This document shows, one piece after another, positions 11,424 to 21,741 of a DNA stretch of 64,000 nt (position 1 is its first letter; the number at the start of each line of letters is the position of its first letter). Location: contig JAJTUP010000006.1 in assembly GCA_021399435.1 (NCBI GenBank), positions 868,001 to 932,000 of the forward strand, given 5' to 3'. Under the pieces are notes generated by a model that was given only the letters and a program-made list of their open reading frames with translations, did no database searches and was not told the origin of the DNA. The stretch is from Diaporthe sp. PMI_573 (taxonomy: Eukaryota > Ascomycota > Sordariomycetes > Diaporthales > Diaporthaceae). The translations under genes and the position numbers were made by a program.

Positions 11424-13789
11424 AATGACATTGCAACCCTACCCAGGTGATCCCAGGGCGGCGGGAAGAAGCGATTCGTCCGTGCGAAAGGCAAGAGTCA
11501 GTTCACTGCAGATCACCAACGACGGTCGGGGTTCGAGCACGGGTCCGGCGCCGCAGTCCGGTGACTGGTCGTGGACAACAAAAGGCAGGCGAGGGCGATT
11601 CGACAATTCGGTGTTCGGATTTCGAGCCTCTCAACGAGGGAGGGCGGGGAGAGGAGGGATATCCCGCTCCAGCTTCAATAACCAGAGGCCACTAAGTGAC
11701 AACACAGCTCGGGTGGGCAGAGTGGGAGGAGTGAGCTGTCGAGGGAGTCGGAGGGGACCACATGACAGATTATACGGAGCCCGAGGGCGGGTGGGCGGAA
11801 CCAACCGGCCGCAATTTTGACAGGCCGCTCGCACACACACGAACTCGTAAAGTGTAGGGTAGGTACACTACACTAGATGAGGACCCTCTCTTTTCAGCGA
11901 CCAGACCCTTACAGCCGCGGCTTCGTTGGCGTAGAGGACTCGAGAGGGCAAACCGCCCCGGGGTGGGGGGTGTTCGTCCAGACCTCAGAGTGCTCTCGTG
12001 CCCCATGTTTATTGACCATTTAGGCGGGAGAATCACGTCAATCCTGGGTTGATCCTTCGCTCGTTATCAGGCCGAGCGCCACAGCGATGCAGCCAATCCT
12101 ACAGTACAGCCGCTCCGGAGCTGCATGGGTTCGCGAGCCAACCACATGGCTGCCCGGACGAGCTTATGCAAGGTGAGTGGGCAAGATGGAGACGGACAGC
12201 GCGGATTGGGAATGGGGTCGTTGTCTCTCTCAATAACCCGCCGGGGCTTTAGCCAGATTTCCACAAATCCGCAAAAGCGCAGGCCAGTCTTGCCACTCTG
12301 CCGGAATCCTGCTGGTGTGACATACCCCCGACTCCCCCCCCCAACCCCGTGCGTATCTCCCGAGGGATCGTTCGCCTATCAGCTGTACTCGTCGGGCCGA
12401 CCTCGACCATGCTGATATCAAGTCACCACCGGAAAAGTGGCGCGATTGTGTATCAGCACCTCTGCCGGACGCAGGGCACTCCGGCCTGCTTCTTTCGTGT
12501 AAGCTGTGCGAGACACGCAGGGAGCAGACTTCTCAAAACGTCCAAGCTTTTCCGATGTTATCAATTGCATGCCTCGGAAAACTGCTATGACATCTGCAAG
12601 GGCGGCTCTAGCTCGAAATGGTGAGACTATCAGCTGCCGTAGGCTAGCTAGATGGGCGGGAAATTGCAGCTGTCGTGTAATCTCGAGGATCTGTAATTAC
12701 TGGCTCGGTTGCATGAGCAGCACGAAAGCCAAAGCGCCGGCGTATGTGATCCCAACAGAGCAGCTCGACTCTAGGGCTGAACCGCGTGGATGAGAATCGC
12801 AGACTCGCAGTCCTTTGTACAAGCGACCAGGGTCCAGCGCAATTTGTGCAAGATGACAAAGCGAGGAGTTTGGCAGTCTGGCAGAATAATACCTGCAAGG
12901 GATGACGGCCAGCGTCAGGATTTGACTGGGCGACACGTTCAGTGCAAAGCTCGAAATGGGTGGTCGCACGGCAGGAGCCGTCACCTTGTACCACGTTGTG
13001 AGCTAGGACCCGCCACGTTGATTTGAGTTTGAGCTGTTGCGAGTCTAAATTTATCCCAATATGCTGACCGTGCACGCAGTAGTGCATATGCGGTGCGAAT
13101 CTCGGTCTGATCTGGGCATGCTTTGTGCTGGCCCGTGTCATTGCTGTACTTTGTGAGATGATCGACTTAGACGTTGAACAAGGGGCCTCGTGGCTCACAC
13201 ATTGAAATTCCGATAGGCAAGAGGCGCCTTTAATTACTGACATGTCATGCAGCTGGCGTACCACCAGGTTCGATACAACGCGTCGGTCAAGGGTGCAATT
13301 GGTCCGCCAATTTTGTTTGCTCGTTGATTTCTGGCTGTTGGCTTGAGGATGAAAGGATCCTTTGGGTTCCAAAGCACGCCGCTCCAGTACATCGAGCGAC
13401 GTGGATGCTCGGAATTACTTCCAGGCTTCATTTCACATCATGAGCCCACAGCTAATTTTCAACGGGGGGGAAAGTGCAAATTCCTTCGACATGAAATGCT
13501 GAATGGTCTCGGCAACTGATCCTCGGGTTAGAAGATGCTAGGATCGACTGTATTCTCTACCGAAAGACATCAACTAGTACTTGGGTCAATACCAATATTG
13601 TGGCAAAGTGACTTTTGATCCCAAGGTGCATTCTGTTCAAGTTGTGGTCTAAACTTTTGAAACGTTGCAAAAGCACAAAGTTGCTGATTTGTAGGAGGCA
13701 AACACCAGTAGATGCGGCAACAAGGCCTCGCATACCCAAGTAGGCACTTGGTCTATCCAGCATACAGTTCGTCCCATAGCACGTCATCT
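11424..13789. other. intergenic, no gene recognised
   Basis: About 2.4 kb. Frames on both strands (for example 11254-11820 plus and 12644-13372 minus) are GC-driven shadows without domain content. The first part must hold the promoter of the rhodopsin-domain gene. Confidence 0.4.
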
Positions 13790-14070
13790 AAGAGCAGATT
13801 ACCCTGCAGAAGGTTCTCCGATAAGAGGCGTTTCTTTTACGGGTTATCCCACAGAAGATTGACTACCTTACAGGAGATTGTGCTGTGGGAGGTTATTCAG
13901 ATTCTACAGGAGATTGTCCTATAGGAGGTTATTCCGTAAGTCAATTAGGAATTTGTCCTGCAGGAAGCTCTCCCACGGGGGGTCATCCTATCAAAAGATT
14001 GTCCCACAGGACGTTGTCCCATGGGAGGTCATCCCACGGTCATCCTATAGCTTATCCCGTGGCAGTGTCT
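13790..14070. repeat. degenerate minisatellite with TCCYRYRGGA core
   Basis: About 15 diverged copies of a 15-18 bp unit close to AGATTGTCCYRYRGGAGG follow each other. The clearest are near 13868-13935, where ACAGGAGATTGT and TAGGAGGTTATTC alternate. The centre of each unit (TCC-N4-GGA) is self-complementary, so the array could fold into small hairpins. Copies differ in length and sequence and encode no consistent protein, so this is not a coding tandem repeat and not CRISPR (no constant repeat, no unique spacers). Confidence 0.6.
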
Positions 14071-14614
14071 ACAGTAGATTGTCATATAACCAGACTACTC
14101 ACCGACATTGAGGATCATCATGCGAGATACTTAGGCAGGGTGTGCCGTCCCTGGCTTGCGCCTCCGTAGGGTATCTCTTAGGTCGTCAAGCTATGATCCC
14201 AATGAGCATCACACACACATCATGGATGGGCCAAACCGACAATCGGTGTCACCAACTCCCAGTCTATGATTGCGCGAGTAAAAAGACTATTATACAAAGC
14301 TTCTTGACCAGTCATGATGGCCAGATTCCGCCCGGAGACCAGATCCCGACCGAAAATAGAGTATAAGCTCGCAATCGGAATCGCGCGGACCCTTCTTTAA
14401 ACCCAGAAAATCGTCTCGAGTCTAATCTAGCCCCTGTAGCAGCCCCTGTAGCATATAGCAGGTTTATGTAAACACAACCTGCGGTGTATCTTGTACCTTT
14501 CTACCAGCACAAATGTCTATCCCATCGCGACCACCTCTACCAGTCCTGCCCCACCATCAACCACACCTTTCAGCATCTTCAGACACTTCGAGGAGTCGTT
14601 TATCGAGGAGTCGT
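14071..14614. other. 3' flank of the phosphate carrier gene
   Basis: No gene seen. Contains a duplicated AGCCCCTGTAGC unit near 14430-14455 and, next to the carrier stop codon (14585-14618), a tandem pair of CGAGGAGTCGTTTAT. Confidence 0.45.
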
Positions 14615-15965
14615 TTATTTGGCAATTTCAACGCCACCTGTAGCACTCAGAGTCAGCTATCAAAGGACCAAGAGATCGAAAATTGTGTCGGAAGGGTACG
14701 TACCGGTCGCACCAAGTGCCTTCTTCAGGTCACCCTTTTCGAGAAGCGTATTGTCAGCATCTGGTATCATGTCGTGTGTTTGGAGGTCGTAGACTTACGT
14801 AGATGGCGAACTGGAAGGCGGTCAGGGTGCCGACCATGAAGAGACGAGCACCGATACCAGTGTAGGATCCACGGAGACCGAGCTCCTTGCCGATCTTGAT
14901 CAGACGGCTGGTGGTGCCCTCACCGGGCAGACCCTTGGTCTTGTTGATCTTGGAAAGCATGGTGTCGGCGGGCTGGGAGACGATGGCGGCGGCGAAACCG
15001 GCGATCAGACCGGAGCCCAGGTTGACGGCGGTCTGGGCGATGTCGGAGAGGTCCTGCTTGGGGAAGGTCTTGAAGGCAGCCTCGGAGACCTTCTCGTAGA
15101 CGACGAACTTGGCCATGGTGTAGGGGATCCTTTGCGGAAGTTGTGAGCCATGAATAATTTCTGTGACCGACATGGTAGATGCGGCATCACTTACTGCTTG
15201 AACAGGATGGGGCCGAAGCCGGCGTAGAAAGCGCCGAAGCCCTCCTGCTTGGCGATCTTGGTGAAGCCGCTCAGCAGACCGCTGGCGTAGGTGGGCTCGG
15301 AAACGAGACGGATACGGGTGGCCTCGAGAGGGCAGAGGGCGATGTCAGCGAAGAACTCGCCGGCGGCGGACGAGGCCAGGTAGACACCGGTGCGGTAGTT
15401 GGAGGCGGTCTCGTAGCCGAGCAGGTTGATGGACTGCTGCTTGAAGAACTCGTAACCTCCGAACTTGAAGGCACCCTGCAGGAAGTAACCGGCGGCGGTG
15501 GGACCGAAACCGGTCAGCAGAGCACCAGCACCCTCATTCTGGATGACCTGCTTGAAGCCACCGATCATGCCCCGGTTGTAGGTGGCAGGGTCGAGCTGGA
15601 TACGGGTCTTGACGCTGTGATCAGAATGCTGGTTAGCATGGTGGTCCGAGGGGACGACGGCGTTCCGGGTTGGATGTTTGAGCAGCCGGCGACAGCAGGA
15701 ACGGCAGACGCATCGGTCGCGAAGCTGAAACAAGGCGAGTCTCTGGGGTGCGATTGGGTTGAGAATTGGACACGGGTCAGGAAGAAGCGACGTACACATC
15801 GACGGGGGTGAGGGCACCGTGTGTTATCGAGCAGCAGACGGCACCGGCGAAGGCGAATCTGGAGTAGAGCTGCAGGCCGCTGAGCTGGCCAGGGGCGCTG
15901 GCGGCAGCCTTCTGGACGACGGCATCGACCTTGGTCGAGCCGGTGGACGGTGCTGCAGAGGCCAT
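14615..15965 (-). CDS. mir1: mitochondrial phosphate carrier Mir1
   Basis: Imports inorganic phosphate with H+ across the inner mitochondrial membrane for ATP synthesis. Five exons: 15796-15965, 15195-15614, 14799-15129, 14704-14734, 14615-14637; introns of 181, 65, 64 and 66 bp; 324 residues, the normal family length. The last two exons are only 31 and 23 nt; they were found because the conserved tail [17 protein letters not shown] is recovered in frame. Three Mito_carr repeats (PF00153) are visible with signatures [17 protein letters not shown] and PADTMLSKI. The Ala/Ser-rich N terminus (start ATG 15963-15965) lacks a strong cleavable presequence, as in fungal Mir1. It is distinct from Pic2-type carriers by the FGGYEFFK and [10 protein letters not shown] stretches, though paralogue assignment is by recall. 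Confidence 0.92.
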
Positions 15966-16629
15966 TGCGATTGAAGATGTGGAGGGCTGCGGACTGGGAA
16001 GAAAAGACACCAGAAGAAACGAATTGAGTGGAGTGGTTCCCGGGGCGCAAGCTGCGACTGTCACGAGGGGTGGTTGGTGGTGGTGGTGGATGGATAGGGA
16101 TTCCAAGTGGACAAGTGACAACAAAAAGTTTTGAGGCTTTTTGTCCAGTCGGCGACGGAGCGTCGGCGAGAGAATTTTGGGTCGGGTCGTTTCGGGTGTA
16201 GGGGTGACACGGACCAGATTTGCGGCGATGGCTTGTGCCAGGGAACTCCACCTGTCGCGGCCCGCCAATCGTCCTCGTGCCTTGACGTCGCGGGCAAGGC
16301 CTCTGGGCCTATGGGGATCCGTTTCCGTCTCGGCAGGCTGCAAAGGCTGAAGGAATGACGACACTGCAATCCACCTGCACTGACAAACTGCTGCGTAAAT
16401 CTACCCGACCCACTCGCTGGGCCAACTGCACGTTTCTCGATAGCTTCACTCATTCCCGTACACACGCATAAAAAATGTCACATATTTGTACATGGTATTC
16501 TCTCAATAATCAGCCCTGAACCATGGGATCATCCCATCCAACTGCCTGTCGTTGGGCATTGCGCGCCTGCCATTCCTTTCCGATGTGGTGATGTTGATGG
16601 CACAAGAGGCGTTGCTCGGCCAGTCTCGA
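15966..16629. other. promoter of the carrier gene and downstream flank of the acidic hypothetical gene
   Basis: No gene recognised; frames here are extensions or shadows of the carrier first exon. Should hold the 5' leader of the carrier gene (from 15966 upward). Confidence 0.4.
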
Positions 16630-17348
16630 TTAGACCACCTCCCACTCATCGTCCGCATCGTCGTCCTTGACCACATCCCACTCCTGCTTCTTCCTCTCCT
16701 CCTCCTCGATCTCCTGCCTCCTCTTCTCGGCTTGCTCCCTGTTCTTCTGTGCCTGCTCCTCGAAGACATGCAGCAGCAGCTCAAAGTCCAGCAGGAGCGT
16801 CTCGCCAAGCCCCCGTTCCTCCAGGAGATGACGGATCTGGTAGGCCACTGCCTGGTTGTAAGGCGGCTGGCCTGTATTGTCGACCCTCAGCTTTCCCATC
16901 AGGCCCATGAACTGGTGCCGCGCTTGTGATCGCTCGAGAGCGGTACTGAGGGTCCTCAGCCGGGTCTGGCACAGCCTCTGTCAGCCCCGGGACATCTTGA
17001 CGAGGCTCTGGCAGCTTGACTTACCGAGACTTTGACTATGAAGCCAGTGACTCCCTGCGACTTGACATGCTCCATGTGGAACTCTTCCGGTGACTCGGCG
17101 GGATCACTGAACTGATCGACTTGGCCCGGCACTCGCTCTGTTGTGTTGCTTGCTCTTGCTTGGACTGAAGGGCCATAGAGATGGTCATACTCTTCGTCCG
17201 ACCCCTCGTCCGACCCCTCGTCCGATGTGTCCTCGAGATCGGCTGGCTCTTCAGCCTCGTGATCGGACGAGTCTGGAGAGCGTGGCATTCTGGCCCACTC
17301 AAGATCTGGGTTGAATGGAGGATCAGCACCATGTGAGGAGGACGACAT
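16630..17348 (-). CDS. acidic hypothetical protein with charged C-terminal helix
   Basis: Two exons, 17025-17348 and 16630-16977, separated by a 47-bp intron (GTAAGT...GACAG); the joined frame gives 223 residues. I do not recognise the family. The first half is disordered and acidic, with a small internal tandem repeat DEGSDEGSDEE around residue 40 encoded by a repeated CGACGAGGGGT-like DNA unit. The second half is predicted helical: an amphipathic stretch through FELLLHVFEEQAQKNREQ leads into a charged coil and ends in a very acidic tail DDADDEWEVV. Start is the ATG at 17346-17348 (MSSSSHG); the frame is open upstream to 17441, so a longer form is possible. Likely nuclear or cytosolic, function unknown. 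Confidence 0.6.
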
Positions 17349-18844
17349 TCGTGGGTGATGTGCTGGTAGGTCTTGTTTGACTACCCAGGAGGTGGAGGCA
17401 GGTGGGTGGGGTTTTTGTGCAAAGGAAGCCGGGCTTTTCAAGAAAGCTAGCCCAGGCCAACACTGGTGTCAACGTTTGTTTTCGAAGAAATTGCATAAGG
17501 TACGTAGGCTACAAGCTGTGCGGCGGCCTGGAAACGCCGGCCGGTAAGGCAAGACGTGCAGGATGAAGGCGCCGCTGAGACCATCACTTGGGCAGTCATG
17601 TTAGCATGGGCACTAATCAGGGCCCAAATCACCTACGGTGCTTGACAAGCTGCTCAAGTTACTGTGGGGCTAGAATGAGAAGTATTATTATTGAGTAACT
17701 CCTAGGCTAGACTCATAGCCTATCTAATTAGATCCTACCAGCTACAGAGCATCATTCACAGGAATTCTGCTCCGTAGTCATGTCTACGTGGTGGAATGCA
17801 TACTCAAGTACAGGACACTGCCATGTTCTTCACTACCTAACCACACATAGGTAAGTAGAAGACTCAAAGGGTGACGTGTCGATGGCCATGAAACAGCAAC
17901 AAGGAAAGGCCAGGTTCTTGTATCTCATGACAATCACCTGACCTCTTCAAAGAGAAAATTGGCGCAGTACGGGCCTCGCTAAGGCACACTATATTGCTAA
18001 GAGTGCAAACCATTGAGTGTCTAAGCACCTAAATCTTGTTTTCGCCTCAGCACCGGGCTCATTGTAACATTGTCTGTTCTACTAGCAAGCCCGAAGAGCC
18101 CAGAAGAGTCATCAGCTAGATTTGCAAAAGTCATGCCAGCTGAAGATTGGCCTATGTTCTCGAGTTCATTGAACTCGGTGAAATAGGCAGGATGAGAAAG
18201 CTTGATTCACATTTACCGTTTCAAAATGAATGAAATTAAAGATAATTACCGGCCACATAATACTTTCATCACGTTTCACTGATTTGATAAATACGTTCTG
18301 GGCATGGTTTCGGATTTGAACTTCAGAAATTGTATGGTCATTGGCTGGCCTCGCCATCTCGATTGGGCTACAGAAGCACTGGTGTCAACTAAAGCTGCTA
18401 GTGCAAAGTGGTGAATAGATACCTAGGTACTCATTCCTGGGCCAAGCAAGTCTTATATCCTGCAGTTACTTTCTGAAGATTTATCGCCCATTCCTGCTCT
18501 GAAGGCACGAGAGAGTGATTTGGCTAGATATGCTTCATCGGCACGGCAAAACAATCTCTGTTCAATCAAACCAAGACTGCCTGAGCTGTGCCGCATGCTT
18601 TCGTCCTTACCTAGGTATCCTTCCATCTCAATTAATCATTTCGTCTCATTTTGACAACACAGCTCCCAGATAACCCCAACTTGACATCCTTTCCGTAGAT
18701 TTTATCCTTGCCCTACATGCCTGGGCACATATCAAAAACCAACGCCTCAATCTGTCCGACCCCCAAATCATACAATCACGTGTAGGCTTTCGCTTTTCCT
18801 TTGCTGTCTCCAATGAGCTCTGAGGGATATTTGACCTCACACCT
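17349..18844. other. intergenic, AT-richer, no gene recognised
   Basis: About 1.5 kb between the acidic hypothetical and tetraspanin genes. Frames are short. The palindrome TACCTAGGTA occurs twice (18420-18429 and 18608-18617). No RNA gene recognised. Confidence 0.4.
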
Positions 18845-19890
18845 TCACTCGTCTCGCCACTCGTTGCCTTCCTGACGCAGACTTGATGGCTGGATCCTCG
18901 GCCCATCCCCGGTGCGCTCATCAAGAGCGCCATAGTGATAGCCATTAGTCTGCCCGGCACTGCCGACCTCCTCTCCAGCCTCCTCAGCCGACACGTCGCG
19001 GTCTGTGATCAAGGGCCGGCTGGGCGAGGGCCCGAAATCGGACCCGTGGCGTCTGCGGCCTCCAAAGAAACGGCGCCACGAGGACTCGTGGAACCGGGCA
19101 GCGAACTGTTGCGGGAAGACGAGACTCACGATCTGCGTGACGAATGCGTTAGCGCACATAGTAGTCTCTCTTGTGCGTGTTGGACGCTTGCATACCTGGA
19201 GGATGGCAACTATGACGACGACGCCCAGCTCCACACCGGCGCTCCTCTGCAAGGCACTCGTCCAAGGCCCCCAGCACGGCAGTGCCCTGTCGAAGCGCTG
19301 CGCACACGCGACGTCAACAGGGGGAAAGGGCCACGCCATGTCCTTCACACTGCGGAAGCCACAGCACTCAAAAGCGTCCTGGATAGCCTTGACAGACTGG
19401 GCGTCCTTAGCGCGGAAGAGCCGCGACCAGATTGTCGACAGGCTGCAGTCCCGCGATGCGCCCGGCACCATGTAGGTGGTGTACAGGGTAGCAAGGACGA
19501 CGATCAGAATTCCCTGTATGCCCTGGGCGACGGCTGGGTGTGCGAGCTTGACCAGCAGCCGGGCCGGGGAGCGCGCTTTCTCGCGGAGCAGGTATGGTAG
19601 GGCGGTTGCGTTTGCTGCGGCGAATAGCGGGAGGAGGATGGTCAAGAAGGTCAGGACGGGGGAGAGTGGGAGGGATAGGGTGACGCTGTTGGTGTGCTCA
19701 TAGCTACACATGGCACTTGTGAGCGTTCTTGTCTTCTCCTGCAGTGTGTTTGCAGGTGCAGATTGGCGGTCTTACAGAGCGACACCCATCAAGGCCAGAA
19801 TAAGCTGCAGTTTTGGGTCATCAGGGAAGCGTGCCTCCGATATTCCATGCAGACACTTACCACTGGGTAGGCAAATAATAGCCAACTCAT
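18845..19890 (-). CDS. tetraspanin-like membrane protein (fungal Tsp type)
   Basis: Four exons: 19861-19890 (30 nt), 19776-19804 (29 nt), 19196-19703, 18845-19132; 284 residues. Four membrane helices lie at ~5-20, 33-58, 80-99 and 177-196. The large extracellular loop between TM3 and TM4 carries the tetraspanin hallmark Cys-Cys-Gly (133-135) plus Cys106, Cys153 and Cys163 (LPCWGPW), which would form the usual disulfides. The cytosolic tail (~90 residues) is basic then acidic, with a GYHYGAL tyrosine motif. Intron 3 (19133-19195) is 63 nt with no in-frame stop, so retention would insert 21 polar residues into TM4; splicing restores a continuous hydrophobic helix and is therefore preferred. Tetraspanins organise membrane partners; the partner is unknown here. 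It is not close to Pls1, which has a longer extracellular loop by recall. Confidence 0.8.
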
Positions 19891-21741
19891 GTTGAGAGTA
19901 CTGTCAAACGTACAATGGACACTGCCGGTTTAAAATAGACCCGAGACGTCGAAAATGACAGCCTGCAAGGAAATGACGGATGGATAAGATGAGGGGTTTG
20001 AACCTTCTGGAGAGGCTCGGTTGAAGGTGTATTACTGTTGGAGTTCAGGTATCACCTGTTTTTTTTTGGGGTCGAGGTATGCAGGCTGCGGGAGGCCCGC
20101 CATCTGCATCTATGCTCACGGGAGTACCCTGCAAGTTGCATTTGAACGAAATCATTCCAAGCATGTCTACGGTTTGATTACAGAGAGATGCAGCTAGGTT
20201 GACAGGCAGTGAGAGGTCGCTCGCACGTAGACACTTGTAGGAAAATGTCAACAGGAATCCCAGCGAATAATTACAAGGCGACATGTTAGAAGCAGCCTCT
20301 CATTTATCAGACCGGATCATGTTCTACATTTGGCTGTTTGTGGGTGATACAGCTGGCGGGTACGACAAATGGCTGTTGTCCGCCTGTGTCACCTGCCCAA
20401 GGTAGCAGACCGCCTCGATGGGGCGTTCCGAAGAACAGTTGGGTGGGTGGCACGTCACCATCCAGAAATAGAACTGCCACTTGATACATAGTAAGCAGTT
20501 GATAATGTTTCGGGGGCTGATCTGGGAAGGCTGAAGATCGGATGTCGGATGAGATAAGGCTGTGTCTGCGAGAAGATATGAAATGATCCAAGTGGCCGTC
20601 ATCCTACGAGTTGGGGCGGTCAAGACAAGGCCAACTCTGATGAATGTGATGGATACTGGGGTAGGGAAGTAGAGCCAGGCCGTTAGATTTGCGCGCCACA
20701 GGAGTTGTGCAAGCCTCGTCTACTGTTAACAAAGAAGGGTGATCTCTTTGACAGACGGGTACGCAGTAGAAAGGACCCGCTCTTGGGAAAGCAGCTCCGG
20801 CCGGCTCTGAGGCGCCGAGACGCCCAGATGAAACTCACATGAGAGGAGAAGAGCAACAACAGATAATCGAGATCATTATGTTTTTTCCCTTCAGCAGTGC
20901 TTCATTAGAGAAATGTGTTTCATCAGGTGCCCATGGGGCAGAAAAGACGGGGATGATGGGATAATGAATATCTGAAGAAGGGAACACGGGAGAGTGGAGG
21001 CCTATGACACATCTGGGTGGAGGCACCAGACCTGCCCTGGGCCCCCTGATTGGAGGCTGGGCGGCCTGCAGCCCTGGCCCGGTGGAGGTCTTGTAGGCGC
21101 CCAAAGCGCTACTACGCACCCCGACCGTCACATTCACATTCACAGGCCAGACAGGCCAGACAGGCTTGACAGGCTCGACAGGCTCAGGCTCAGGCTCAAG
21201 CTCCGGCACAGGCTCAGGTACGGAGTGCGCTCCTCGGTGGTTCCTCGTGTCTCCAAGGATTTGCCCCGGCATGACAGCAGGGGACAACGTCCGTGCCTCG
21301 ACAACTGTTGAAACGCAGAAACCAGAAACCAGAAACAACATCCTCGACAAGACCAACCAAACCAAACCAAACCACCCCGACAGGAGATCGTCAATCACAG
21401 CATCCTCGCTGCCCACATCGAGATTCCACAACTGCAGCAACAGCAGCACCGCCAGCAGCAGCCCAACCCGGCCCTCGTGCTGACCTGCTCGCCCCCACTA
21501 CCTGCCTCCGACTTTACCGACTCTTTCGCCTCCGCTGCAACCGCACCCAACTCGAACCCAACCCGTGCTTGCTTCAATCTGAGCTTGGCCTTGTCTCACC
21601 TCGGCCCTGATCTCGACGCTCCTCCCTCATCACCACCACTTGGTCCTCACAGTTCAACATCTACACGTCCATCGGCTCCACCTATAGAGGACAAAGAGGG
21701 GGAGGCCCGGTCTGGGAGTCAAGTCAGAAGCTATAGTCACT
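19891..21741. other. intergenic and long 5' leader of bud6
   Basis: About 1.85 kb. The 204-codon minus frame at 20835-21449 is a translation of simple repeats and is not called. CAGG-type microsatellite runs (ACAGGC/TCAGGC, about 21145-21225), AACCAAA repeats (about 21350-21375) and CAGCA repeats (about 21430-21460) lie on the strand that would be the leader of the downstream bud6 transcript. Confidence 0.45.

Noticed and set aside
13240..13290. tRNA-like GGTTCGAT box
   Set aside because: No matching A box or cloverleaf around it.
13790..14070. CRISPR-like array
   Set aside because: No constant repeat with unique spacers; eukaryotic context; units are diverged and contiguous.
20835..21449. 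204-codon minus-strand frame with EPEPEP and VWPVWPV runs
   Set aside because: It translates simple repeats and has no domain; more likely leader sequence of bud6.
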